This document shows positions 23,348 through 34,566 of a DNA stretch of 64,000 nt, in pieces. The stretch lies in NCBI RefSeq assembly GCF_013368755.1, contig NC_049565.1, positions 2,418,001 to 2,482,000 of the forward strand, read 5' to 3'. The translations under genes and the position numbers were made by a program. Each line of letters opens with the position of its first letter. The stretch's first letter is position 1. The notes under the pieces were generated by a model. That model was given only the letters and a program-made list of their open reading frames with translations. It made no database searches and was not told the origin of the DNA. Source of the DNA: Talaromyces rugulosus. Its lineage: Eukaryota; Ascomycota; Eurotiomycetes; Eurotiales; Trichocomaceae.

Positions 23348-25160
23348 TTACTCATACTGCCTCCACAGCGCCCCCAACTGTGCCATCTCTGCCATATCCC
23401 CGGTCTGCGCAATCCCCATACTCGTCGCCTGGCGAAACTGCATCTCACCCTGAGCCCCTGCCGCCGTTTCCCAGTGATATCCAATCTGCGAGTTGCCATA
23501 CATATCATGCTGCATTCCCACGGGCCTCGACGCCGAAACAAGATTGTCCGCGCCCTGAAGCATAACCGACGACAGCATCAGGGTACTCTGCGTATTCATA
23601 CGCATCTTTGCCACTTCCAGAATGGTGCGCATGCGCGGTACGGTCATGGCATACACCTGCATTCGCTCCTTCAACGCGCGCCCAAACACCGTCATATCAT
23701 TGCTGGCGCACGCCTGGCCCCAGATACCGCGCATGCGTGGCGAGTAAGCGTCGCAGAAACACTCATCGGCACGCTCGCGCAGAGTGAGTCTGTTGGCCAG
23801 CGTCGTTCCGCGAATGGCTTCTTCGTAGCAGCTCTCGCAGATGGTGGCTCCGCCGTCGTCTTCGTCGCTGATGCTGCAGTACCAGCGCCGATTTCGACTG
23901 GTGCCGTCGGTTGGACAGGGTGGTTGCGGCGAGACGCGCGCGATGAAGTCGTGGAATATTTGCCCCTTGGCCAGCGTGACGGCCTCGTCGAGTTTTTCAA
24001 AGTAGCGTAGAGTTCTTTTTGTCTTGTTTATGAAGAAATCGCAGACATATGCCGAGCCATCTGTGGCTGGTTGTTGATGGAAATGCCGGGCTAGCACATC
24101 GCCTTGACTATGGATGATTCCTACAAAACAACGACCGCAAATTTTGAATTCTGGACATCCGGACATGGAATACCAAATCCCATTCTGAATCCCATCTTTT
24201 GTGCAAGGCGGATAGTTTGAAATTTCCCGGGCTGCATTATACCAGAGCGAAAGATTCTTCCGATTACACGCCGCAGACCAAGCCACCGCCATGGGCAAGA
24301 CAGACGCCGAATTGACACATTCCCATACCTCATCAGCTTTCTCAAGCGGGATTTGAGCTTGCAAGAAACCGCCCGCCATTGGGGTCAAGTCTGCTCCGTC
24401 GTGGAAACATGCGCCGCAGACGAAAACTCCATACAACGGCGGATTGGGCATGTACCAGATCGTCGAGGAGCACTTCAGCGACCTCAAACTCTCGCACGCG
24501 GGAAGTCTGAGTCTTGCGGCTGCCCAGGTTGTGAATGTGTTCCAGTCGTGGCGTGACGCCTGTTCAATGAGTGCGCGGTAGATGAACTTGACTGACAGGT
24601 CACATATCATCACCACCTGCCCTTGATTGTTATTGCCTTCTAGATCACTCGGAGATAACACAAACCTATCAGCAAAAGGAGTTGCACAAACGACATCTTC
24701 GTAGCACGCTACACAGCATGCAAAGTCTGGGATTTCGCCATTCCGGAGTTTATACCATTGATCAGACCCAGGAACTCCAGCCTTGACGCCTTCTTTCTTT
24801 TGACAATTGGGAATCGTGTCCCGGTGAAGCATATACTGATGCACAGAATCCCATCCATTTGTATTCAAAGAAGACCACAATATACGCATTCTCTCCGTAT
24901 TAAACAGACAAGCCCGGTCCGGCCTTGGCTCGAGTCGCTCCGCCGGGAACCGAGAGGCAAATGGTGTTTGGCGAATATGGTCCTCGAAACATCTTGAGCA
25001 GATGGTGAACTTGGCGCAGTCGGTGGGGTGATACCACGTTGCGCTGAAGACGAGGGAGTTTGGGTTGGGGCATTCGGTGAGAATGGCCTGGGGATTGCGT
25101 TAAGCTATCTTGGGACAATACGATTACTTGGTAAAGACGTACCTCGTTGCTTAAAGCCAT
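23348..25160 (-). CDS. Unrecognised protein with five repeated Cys (C-WY-F-CxxC) modules
   Basis: I do not recognise a named family. Exon 1 is tiny (25160-25143, MALSNE) and a 55-bp intron leads to exon 2 (25087-23348), giving 585 residues. The protein is built from five diverged copies of one module. Each has a leading Cys-containing segment, a WY pair about 10-15 residues later, an aromatic or hydrophobic position, then CxxC followed by F/Y and a TPFA.RF-like tail. CxxC centres read ICSRC, CCVAC, VCGAC, ICGRC and ICESC. The first module uses C12, W24-Y25, C36 and C39. This looks like a tandem zinc-binding or disulfide domain, but no metal or ligand is proven. No signal peptide or membrane segment is obvious, and the C-terminal 150 residues are Met-rich and lack the module. 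The frame is intact. Confidence 0.85.
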
Positions 25161-25498
25161 AGTCTGAGGTATTCCAGTTAGTCCAGACAATTTTACATAA
25201 CCAAAGTTTTTCTTAAAAAAATAGTGGTGAGGTCGAATTATAGACGTAGTGACATGCGAAGCTTTTTTTTGCCAATTGCTCCGGCGCAGCCTATTTGTCA
25301 GTGCTCGTTTGATATTTCCTAATTCGGTTAATTCAAGTAACACAGACTTACATTTCCAAGATCTAGAGTCTAAGCCACATCAATTAATGATATCTCTGAC
25401 TTATTTTAATTTATTCACAAAATACTCATTTCTGATTATCCTTTTGTACTTTTTCTTCTGCTAGAGGAAATCTCGCTTCTAGGATGATATACCAGGGA
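25161..25498. other. Intergenic, no gene seen
   Basis: Short AT-rich spacer upstream of the Cys-module gene and downstream of the decayed phosphotransferase gene. Nothing recognised. Confidence 0.6.
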
Positions 25499-27406
25499 TC
25501 ATTCAAATGGCCAATACTGCTGGTACTCAGCTTTTTCCTCGTCAGTCTCGGCCAATTGCTCGAATATCTGATCTTTAACTTGACGGAGGGCAGCTTTGCA
25601 ATCATTCGTATCGCTCGTGCTCGATGAAGCCCTTGTCGGGCCACAAATCGCCCATTGTCTCCTTGACTTCTGCAACAAGCTCGGTTCCTGCTACTGCACC
25701 GTCACTATCCAGTTTGATACGCTCGAAATCCACCTCTGAAAAGTCGAACGGGAATGGGGTGTCGTCGGTTACTACGGCAGGTAAGTCCGCCCACGTGTCC
25801 TTCAGATCGACCAGAAGCGATTGGAAGTGCGCCTCGCCATATTCAAACATGCGGTGGGCGAGAAATATCAGTCCATACGCAGCCGTCTTTCGAAATTCGA
25901 CTACTCGATACAAGTCTGGGTTTTTGGCATGCATGAGTTTCCGCCATGCGATGAACACGTTTTGAACGGTATATTCGCGCAAAGCCGCGGACTTTTCTTC
26001 AGGGGAAGAAAGCTGAGAGAGTTTCGGCTTTGGTGCCAGGTCGAGTGTTTCAGGCTCAAGGCCATTATCCCAATCGAGAAAGGCTGGGTCAGGGCTGTGG
26101 TTGAATAGAGGCGCAATATTGCAAGACTGCCAGTCGATAATACCTGTGATCTTTTCGGGATTGTGCGGGTCAACGAAGATGTTATCATCGTGCAGATCAT
26201 TATGCCAGAGGCACGGATTGGTGATGGTGGTGTCCTTCGGAATAAGAGAGTTGACGATTTGTCGATACCATGCTAAAGCAGTAAGTTTCTTTTCAGTGTC
26301 TGGTCGGTAGAGCTTAGGGCCACAGAATAAGGCCATCTGTTTTGGGGGTTTCAAGGTCTGGGTTGCCTTCATCTCTCGCGTTCCGACTGCTTGAAGGTAC
26401 TCCGTTAGAGAAGCCCCTGTAGATTTGTCAGTGATTACACAGAAAAATGACACGAGCTCCAACATACATGGCCCTCTTTCAGTATCTAATATTGATCGGC
26501 CCCCGTCGAACCAATCGCGACCTGTAGTCGGGCCAATGGCAAACTCCGAATCTTTGACAGCCTTGCCATCCTTAACGTAGTGGCTGCCTACTGTTGCTGG
26601 CTGCACATCTCCCGCGTAGTATAAGCTGCCATAATGCGAGAATGAAATGCTCAACCACTGCTTCTGGAGACGTGTCATGGCAAGAAGTACTTGGAGCTTC
26701 TGGGGCAGTTTCATGTTGCCCCAGACTTGAGACAATGGAACACCCTCGATTTTGTCCATGATGATAAATTCAGCCCCAACAGGGTGCGATTCTGCTCGCG
26801 AGTTCCATGAGTAGACACGAGGTGCTGGTGTGTCGAGAACTTTTCTGGCCTCACACAAAATCAGTCGCATTATCAAAAGGACTCGGCGTTTGATGTGCAG
26901 GATGATGAACGTACAAAGTCCATCGTAGCGACTTCACTGGCAGTAGTAAAGTGCGGAACGCCAGCATTCGGATTAGGCACCTTGGCCACCACTTCCTAGC
27001 CATCATCCATCGACATGAGGAACGATTTATTGAACATGCCGTCGGGGAACTTCTTGATAGAGATGCATTGTGCGGCGCCGACAGAGTCTGCCGCGACACT
27101 TGCGAGCCTATTCAGATCGAATCTGATCTCTCGCTTTCGAAGATTCTCTGCCTCATCAACAACAAAACGGCCACGTGTAAATTTGAAAAACTCATCGTTA
27201 GAATTCCAGTCTAATGTAGATGAGTCATGCGCTTGAATCTCGTTCAGGTGGCCATGTTTACCTGGTTGAGAAGAGCCCAGGCTGGCGGTACAGTGATCGT
27301 AATATGGTTTTGGAGCATTGAAAATTGAGCGGCAGTGTTGCTTCGAGTTTGTTCTTATACTTTGAATGTTGTTGCACCAAAGACGCGCGGATGAGGTTCG
27401 GCACAT
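25499..27406 (-). pseudogene. AIM9-like aminoglycoside-phosphotransferase-fold protein, inactivated
   Basis: Kinase-fold (APH/phosphotransferase enzyme family) protein resembling fungal AIM9, which is mitochondrial in yeast; the substrate is unknown. Exons 27406-26915, 26849-26468 and 26416 onward fit. The N terminus is Arg/Ser-rich and could be a presequence. FFKFTRGRFVVDEAE, the Lys-containing VVAKVPNPNAG, catalytic loop LWHNDLHDDNIFVD and metal-binding GIIDWQ are all visible. Two lesions are seen. An in-frame TAG at 26998-26996 falls between SMDDG and EVVAKVPNPNAG, where relatives have Lys or Gln. Near 25604 the frame reaches TGA after HERYE, while the conserved tail (DCKAALRQVKDQIFEQLAE) continues in another frame to a stop at 25499. 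Because conservation runs through both lesions, introns do not explain them. Confidence 0.88.
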
Positions 27407-27989
27407 TTCATTAACTGCCTCTGATAATGCTCACTTTCCAGGCAAGCCCGTAGCACTCAATCACGCGAGCATCAAATTGGCGACAAATTGGTTTGGTGGC
27501 TTGTAAATACATATATGTGTATATTACTGTAGGATCCTCTAAATCTATTAATTTTTCTCAAAAATGGTTCTTTTTTCGTAAAATATTCCCTTTCTATAAG
27601 GAAATTTGTATGGGAAGGGGTCAAAAAAAAAACAAGTAATTGGCTAATAAAGAGATTTTAAGCAATTTTGATATGTCGCAAGTTGCTTATAGCGAGGAGT
27701 CAGCTTATATAAATGGTTGCTTTTAGACCCCTCCACCGGACTAATACTGCTACGTTCCGCGTCTCAATAGTAAACTCACTTCTGGTCGTAATAGACAGCG
27801 ATTGACAATCCAATTCATAAAGATATACCTTCGCATTTTACCTTTCCATCATAGGGCTCCACTTGTTCTCTCCCTATATCCATGACACATATCCGCCGCT
27901 AATTCCTAAGACCGATTTCATAATCCCAGACCCGTGGTGCAACCAGTATCTAACGTTGATGAAAAGGCATACTGCCGGGCAAATACACT
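27407..27989. other. Intergenic, no gene seen
   Basis: AT-rich spacer between two damaged genes. An A run lies near 27625-27635. No conserved coding content. Confidence 0.6.
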
Positions 27990-28810
27990 ATGGAACTGAA
28001 ACCCTGGAAAGTTATAGTGTTAGGAGATCCAGGTTGTGGAAAAAGCTCGTTGCTAAGGTCGCCAATAGATGGTTAATCTTTTCTTTATACATACTTTAGC
28101 TAACTGATTTTGACAGAGCAATAAACAACATTCATGTCAGTCTTGAGACCCTTAGGTAGGGCATGGCTAAGCATAATCCGAGTCTATAGAAGGTCCCGTC
28201 CGTTATACAATATGAAGCAGATCCATATCCAACAATGAATATGAAAGTGAACCCTAGACACTCCAATGTCGAATTTGGGTGTAAAATCGTGGACCATATC
28301 TGGGATGATAACCGCTTCAGACCACTAATATACCCGGACACATATCTTGTCTTTCTATGTTTTGCAGTTGATTCGCCCCAATCACTCCGGAATATTAGGG
28401 ACCAAGTACCTCCTATCCCACAATTTTTTCATTGGATACAATTGATTTGCCAACATGGATAATTAATAATAGTGGGCACCTGAAGCAATGCAATTTTGTC
28501 AGGGGAACCCCATAATACTGGTCGGATGTAAAGCAGACTTGCGTGACAATCCAACAAAATCGCGCCCACCAGACCTTGTTACAAAGAGAAAGATCAGTCA
28601 GGCTCTTCTTTATCAAATTTATATTTACTTAACTTGGTTTTACAGGCCAAAAAAATCCAAAAGAAAATTGGTGCCTATGCATATTTTGAATGCTCGTCCG
28701 TAACCGAACTGGGACTCAGAGAATTGTCTCAGACAGCTGTGGACCAAGCAATTGCGTTCAGTAGACAGCCCATATTCTGTACACCTGGGGGAGGCTGTAC
28801 TATCTTTTAG
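27990..28810 (+). pseudogene. Rho-family small GTPase-like gene, degenerate or unresolved
   Basis: Ras-superfamily GTPase of Rho type; such proteins control actin and polarity at membranes. It can be followed in pieces: 27990-28057 (WKVIVLGDPGCGKSSLL, the P-loop), 28117-28155 (AINNIHVSLETL), about 28193-28405 (VPSVIQYEADPYPT through FAVDSPQSLRNIRDQ), 28473-28601 (NPIILVGCKADLRDN, the Rho G4 block) and 28646-28810 (KKIGAYAYFECSSVTELG, the G5 block). It ends GGGCTIF-stop, a CaaX prenylation box. The intron 28406-28472 is convincing, and 28602-28645 would need a GC donor. Pieces 2 and 3 cannot be joined in frame: the only GT-AG span is 34 bp and gives the wrong phase. The G3 WDTAG motif is replaced by FGCKIVDH. 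It is probably a pseudogene, but a divergent functional gene is not excluded. Confidence 0.65.
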
Positions 28811-30289
28811 TCTTATTCAAAAGCATCTTGGCTGGTGATGTACGACCTTGCCGTTCGAGCCACCCTCTCTATAGCTGTAGTAGCCGTCGGGTATGAGGAG
28901 TCTCAAACCAACAATAATATTAATTTTGGATGTTTTTCTTTGCTTCAAATATTTCATAATATCAAGTAGAAGCGAACCGCAAAATCGTTCCTCTGCCGAG
29001 CAAAGTGGGTCGTCGATCCTTGTCAGGAGAGCCCAAGAGCTGAGCAAGGATCGATCGTATTATTAAGTTTCGTTAGGCTTGTTGATCAGTGAATTACGTG
29101 TTGCTTTGAAAATGTTTTTATAGACCGGAAATGTACTCCGTAGAGTAGTTTGTGTTCGCAAAACCCCCATCTTATAGCCAGATCCTAATTTTCATATCAT
29201 CTAATAGTAGCACTAGCTCAAGGGCTACTCGGTTGAGGCGTCTTTAACAGGGCTAGATGATAGTGGCACAGATCGCTTTAATTTCAAATCCGGGGTTAGG
29301 GCAGCGGAACCATCAGTAGCCTCCAATAGTCTTCCTCGACATTGTCCAATTAATCGTTGTCTCGGCAGACTTCTAGACTTTCAGCTGAAAGCCGGGAAAT
29401 ATTTCGCGGCAAATTACCCTGTTTGTCTAGGGAAAGATAGAATAATAACAGAAGGATTCACATTGTCCTTCGTCTTGTCCATAACAAATTACTCGTACTT
29501 CAACCAGTCTTCTCTCTCTTTCTTTTGACTTTTCGCCGGAGTAAAAATTATAGCCTTTAAAAAGTATCCGCTGTGCTGTTCACATGCAAAAACGGCAAAT
29601 CTATATTAGGGGTTTAACAGTATATTCAGTATTAAATATTTATTTTGACTAAATGGAACAGTTTACTAGTCTCCAATATACCGAGCACATATTTTCTTAG
29701 TCTATTACATGTAGGCCATACTGAACGATTATATTATATTATCTTCCCACCATGAGGTCCAAAGCATGCGCAAGACTACAAGCGAAATAAACCGGTAAAT
29801 ACGTGCGTGCCAATTTGCGAACAACCTTAAAACTCGTATTACCCCCCTACTTCTTACTAACATTCCCACATGCCGTGTATGTGGAGTAGCTGTCTATGTG
29901 GAACTTGCCTTTCAAATGCCGGTTTACTTCAGACTAAACGGCCACTATTACTATATACGGCTCGTGATTATGGGGTGGCAACTTGAACTGAGTTCCAGGA
30001 GCGTTCTCCGTTCCCAAGTATATTTACTAGTTGAATTTTAATACCAATGATCTCACGTGTGGAATATATGTACCGTCAAATAACTCGTACAGTGACGCCA
30101 CGTGAAAACACTAGTAATACCTCGGTGCTTTGATGTTGGGCACTTGGCACATTAGCCTGAAAATTGGGAAAATCCAGGGTCTAGCATTTTTACATATAAA
30201 TGGTTGAGTGCTATGATTTTGACTCTCACACATGACTTCATTCCATTTCCAGAATTCATCCAACAGCTGCCAGCGTGGAAAAGGCAAGC
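28811..30289. other. Intergenic, about 1.5 kb without recognisable gene
   Basis: AT-rich sequence with many stop codons in all frames. I found no conserved protein block, convincing tRNA or terminal repeat. It may be decayed DNA between two damaged genes plus the upstream region of the rhodopsin-domain gene. Confidence 0.6.
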
Positions 30290-31589
30290 ATGGATCCCAA
30301 CACAACCCCAGCCCTGGAGCCGCCTCCCGGGGAAGTCAGCAATCTTCACGATCCATACTCTCTCCGCGTTTACATGTATATTACAGCGCCCGTGGCGCTG
30401 GTTCTTTCAACCGCTGCAGTCCTTCTTCGGGTATATACCAAAGCCCGGGTGACACGAAGCGTGCAATTCGAGGAATACATCTTAATGATATGCCAACTCG
30501 GAAATTTCGCTTTCACGGGCCTGATGATTTATGCGGTGCAGGTTGGACAAGGAACCCATCAATGGAACATCTCCATTGCGAATGTTCAACGGATTATTGA
30601 GGTACTCTTTTCAGAACCCTGAGAAATAATTTTTATCATAGCTGACTTGGAAATGTCACTTAGCTCGCAAACATAATAGAAATCATATACTGCCCTACTA
30701 TCCTCGGCGCAAAAACCGCAATGGTATTGCAGACACGGCGATTCTTCGTGGTTAGCAACCGCGGGAAGATATACTGGCTACACGAAATCCTACTATGGAC
30801 CAATGTGGCATGCTACTTTGCCCTGATGTTGAGTTTCATCTGTACCTGCATTCCCCGAAACAAGTTGTGGGAGCCAACAGTTCCGGGGAGGTGCATATCG
30901 TCCAGCAGCATTCTCATCGCTTCGTCTGTTCTCAACGTGCTCTCCGATGTTGCCATGCTTCTTCTCCCGCTGTGGGTGGTGAAACAACTTCAGCTTCCTC
31001 GCAAAATCAAAATAATGCTCAGTGCGACATTTGGGACAACAGTCTTGTATGTCAAGGTCCCAATAAATTATAGTGCATAACGGTGTAGCTGACTATTTCC
31101 ATTAGAGCCAGCATATCAAGCACCTTCAGACTGATATATGGAGTGAAATTAACTCACACCGAGGACTTCACCTGGGGAATAATGCCAATTGGGCTGTGGG
31201 CGTAAGCAATCTTACCACTACCCATTTATAAATGTCATATTTTGCTACAGGCCGTGCTAACGACTATGGACCCCTGTAGTGTCGCCGAAATTGCCAGCAT
31301 CATTATCGCGAGTTCATTCCCGATGCTACCAGGGTTTGTCAAATACGTCAAAGATCAGGTGAGGTCCGGTCAAGGACAATCGTCCTTGACCCGGTCAAAT
31401 TACAACGTGTCTGGGCAAGAGCAGGGTCAGAGTGTTGTTTTGAGTAGCACCAATGGAAAGCGATTTTCACTCAAGAAATCTGGTGACCGAAACAGTTATC
31501 GCCAGATACATGATTCCGCTGGTGGGAATCACAATACGGGAGATATCACCAAAACTATCCGTATTGAAACAAAATCTGACCTGGCATAA
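30290..31589 (+). CDS. Pth11-like integral membrane protein (fungal rhodopsin domain)
   Basis: Seven-transmembrane protein of the large fungal family typified by Pth11; some members sense surfaces or signals. It has 366 residues from exons 30290-30601, 30664-31046, 31106-31201 and 31280-31589. I chose the ATG at 30290 (MDPNTTPALEPPPG) over an upstream in-frame GTG. Family marks are the RVYTKARV loop, FEEYILMICQL, GAKTAMVLQTRRFF, PVWVVKQLQLPRKIKI-type segment (here PLWVVKQLQLPRKIKI) and LIYGVKLTHTEDFTWGI. The last intron ends at 31279, after a CTAAC branch site; using the earlier CAG would create an immediate stop. No CFEM domain precedes the membrane part. The cytoplasmic tail is Ser/Gln-rich. 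It is intact, unlike its neighbours on both sides. Confidence 0.88.
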
Positions 31590-32375
31590 GGATACCTTTG
31601 ACTTTTCTTTTGTGGATGGTTGGACAGATATAATAATAATAATACAAAACTGGGTCAAAGGCTTCTTTTGAAGAAATATCTTCGTATTATCTTAATTTTA
31701 ATAATTTACAAGTACAAAACTGTGACCTACATAGTTACTATCGTGTTAAGTGTACTGGATGCTGTTCACCAGTTCAATAAAATTTATATGAAATATCCCG
31801 ATACACGATAGCGACAAAATCCATTACCGATGTGGCCCAATTATACTTTATTCGAGATTCAACTTAAATTCCCACCATTAAACAGAGCTTGGTATGTGTT
31901 ATTTTGTAATTCTTCCATGTAAATTGTCATCTGAAAACATTCATTATCCTTTCTCATACACCGTTTTCTAAGCATATTGGGCGTTCTATGCAGCTTATGC
32001 AATCTATGTTTGTTCGGATAAGCAAGGGTTGTATCATACAAGTTTTCTGAAAAGTTCCTCGCTATAGAAAAATGGTCTATACTAACTGCTTTAAAAAATA
32101 TTTCTATTTAGAAAAAATAAGACTAGTTAATATTAGGATTTACCCATACTAAATGTGGTAAAAACAAAGGAACAGTAACAAACCGAATTTTGGCAAGGCT
32201 GTACGTATAGTACCCCTATCCGTTTCGTCCAATGACTGACCTTCATCACAATCAATTCAGAGTTAGTCTAGCGCGAGCTAAAGCTTAGTTCAATGGCACT
32301 GGCCCGCAAGTCTCAAAAGTTAAGATACCATCGGCATATAATACTACTATTTGCATAAAAGAATGCTATGAGGCT
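31590..32375. other. Intergenic, no gene seen
   Basis: AT-rich spacer between the rhodopsin-domain gene and the kinase relic. No coding, RNA or repeat feature recognised. Confidence 0.6.
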
Positions 32376-33701
32376 ATGGCCACCTTGCTAGGACGAGCCA
32401 TTCCAAGACGATTAAGCACAGTTGGGACTAGGACTATATTTCCACTGGTGTTGCTTGCGTATGCTAGAGTGAGCACCTCTTCGTTTAAATCATCCTCAAC
32501 CTTGTCACAAAATGGAAAATCCAGATCGCATACGCTCGAAAAGCCACTATCGCTTCCAGTTAGCGGGTTCCCAACGATCAATGCCGATCAACTAGTTGAA
32601 GAGGAGGAGTTACCAGACTACCAAGCTGATCGATTCTATCCTGTTCGACTGGGTGAGGTGTTCCAAAATCGTTACCAGATACTCGCAAAGCTTGGTTACG
32701 GCTCTTCATCGACTACTTGGCTAGCTCGAGATTTGGGGTAAAATGCCGGAAGATTACATTTCTCGTTTAGGAATTCTGGGCTAACAACTTCTTGTAGAGC
32801 TCATCGGTATGTCGCGCTCAAGGTGTATGTTCATACCTCGTTGGTTCATCGTGAACTTCCATTTTACCATCATATTGCCCCGCGTATTGCAAATGGCAAT
32901 TCGCATAAAGGACAGGAAAATATCCGGAGGATGTTGGATTCCTTTGATGTCGTGGGTCCACATGGCAAACATGTCATTCTTGTCTTTGAACCTGCACAAA
33001 TGAGCCTGCGCGATATGAAACTGGTGTTTCGACCAGATGGGTTTGACGAGGATTTTGTCAGGGGTGCGATTACTGAGCTTCTTCAGGCCGTGGACTTTCT
33101 TCATTCACATGGGGAAGTTGTACATACGGGTATTTTCACTTGACTATCACTCGCTCGCTTATCCACTGATATTTGATAGATATACACCCTGGAAACATGC
33201 TACTGGGAGTTCAGGACAACAACCTACTAAAAGCCCTCGAAGAAAAAGAATTCTCGTCCCCAGTGCCTCGTAAGCCAATTTCTGAATCGTCATCACGGAC
33301 AATTTATCTCTCGCGTCTTATGCGTCCCAAGGAAGGCCCCATGCTCCTATCAGATTTCGGCGAGGTCAGGATTGGCCCAGGACCTCACGCCAGAGACATT
33401 ACTTTATGTGGGATGGAGCTATCCCGTGGATATTTGGAGTGTTGGCTTGACGGTTTGTGCTTCTTTCTTATTTGTCTATTCTGAGCTGCTTTCTTTCCGA
33501 CGAAAAACTAAAAAAAAAAATTTGGTAAACAGGCCTGGGACCTTCTCGAACCGAAAAGACTCTTCACAGCACGCGATGAGGATGGCGACCTTTACGACGC
33601 TGCCCATCTCGCCCAGCTGATAGCTGCATTGGGGCCTCCTCCGGCTGAATTTCTCGCAAAAAACTCGGAGAGAAAGGCTGATTTTTGGGATGAACAAGGC
33701 A

Positions 33702-33737
<36 letters not shown>

Positions 33738-33975
33738 CACGCTTTCACTTTCTTCATTTAGAGAACGCAAAAACTAACTCTCGTGGCCAACAGGAAACTG
33801 GTTGAGCCTTGCACCCATTCCGGATAATCGGACCATAGAGACTCTCGAAACTCAACTAGAGAACAAGACGGAATTCCTCCGGTTCCTTCGAAGAAGCCTA
33901 ACTTGGATGCCCGAGAAGAGAGCAACGGCAAAGAAGCTCTTGCAAGATCCCTGGCTTACGGGCAAGAAACTCTAG
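32376..33975 (+). pseudogene. SRPK-type protein kinase with deleted activation segment
   Basis: Fungal Ser/Thr kinase resembling the SRPK/CMGC expansion. Exons 32376-32737, 32798-33129, 33180 to about 33452, 33533-33698 and 33794-33975. The N-terminal leader is Ser/Arg-rich. Kinase parts present are glycine loop KLGYGSSSTTW, VAIK-type Lys in YVALKVYV, catalytic loop VVHTDIHPGNMLL (HTD in place of HRD, as in relatives), DFG in LLSDFGEV, GWSYPVDIWSVGLT and the C-lobe end. The conserved block between GPGPHA and PETLLYVGWS is missing about ten residues and the frame shifts at about 33390. The sequences at both sides share CCAGAGAC-like microhomology. The intron 33699-33793 starts AAG|GCAAGT (a canonical GC donor) and holds a 29-T run. 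As it stands the product would be truncated after the DFG region. Confidence 0.8.
33704..33732. repeat. Poly-T tract (29 T) inside kinase intron
   Basis: Uninterrupted T run within the last intron of the kinase relic; likely length-variable. Confidence 0.9.
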
Positions 33976-33980
33976 ACAAC

Positions 33981-34566
33981 ACCGGTTTTTGGGGGAACAC
34001 GGATACCGTTCTGCAACGTTGCAAAAAGTCTACACATACCTTACCGTTACCAAATTTACTACATAGATAATTTTATGAGCGTAGTGACTTTCTGCGATAT
34101 ATCAGCAATATTGTAACGTCGCAGTAACATTGCAAAATGTGAACAGTTGTAAACCGTTTATAAATTACAAACTATCTATAACTTACGGAAATCTAATACG
34201 TTGCAGAAAATCAATATATCTATATTTCTTGATACATTGCATATTGAATTACAATTAAAATAGAAGTCGCCTGTATTTTTGGCATTCTAATTACAAATTG
34301 AGAAGCTGCAGCGAGGCCTGCAGGCCTGCACACACCAGTTTAAAGCACCTGAGAAGCCTGCGAGCCAGTTAGTAAGACCATGTAGAGAAGAGGTTAACAA
34401 CGTACTAAGAAAGCTTGCAAGAAGCTTGCAGGATAGACTGCGGCGAAGCCTACAAGTCGGTTGCTGAGGCCATATAAAGGGGGGTTAACGACGTACTCAG
34501 CTTGCAGGGTGGCCTATAGGCCATCCAACGTTGCTGAACGGTATTCCCGTTCCCCCAAAAACCGGT
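33981..34566. mobile_element. MITE-like element with 41-bp terminal inverted repeats
   Basis: The left end 33981-34021 and the reverse complement of the right end 34526-34566 match at 37 of 41 positions; both start ACCGGTTTTTGGGGGAAC. The element is 586 bp, has no open frame of note, and lies five bases after the kinase relic's stop codon. Its right half contains two diverged copies of a unit of roughly 100 bp around GGTTAACAACGTACTA and GGTTAACGACGTACTC. Size, long TIRs and lack of coding fit a nonautonomous DNA transposon. I could not identify a clear target-site duplication, so the exact ends may be off by a few bases. Confidence 0.85.

Noticed and set aside
28156..28189. 34-bp GT-AG span as an intron of the Rho-like gene
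   Set aside because: It is shorter than any fungal intron in this window and gives the wrong phase for the next conserved block.
29200..29310. tRNA-like A-box and B-box words
   Set aside because: Spacing is wrong and no acceptor-stem pairing could be drawn; the B box deviates from GGTTC.
25499..34000. RIP (repeat-induced C-to-T mutation) as the cause of the damaged genes
   Set aside because: Lesions are mainly indels and the genes are not obviously repeated or strongly TA-enriched; only one TAG could be a C-to-T change.
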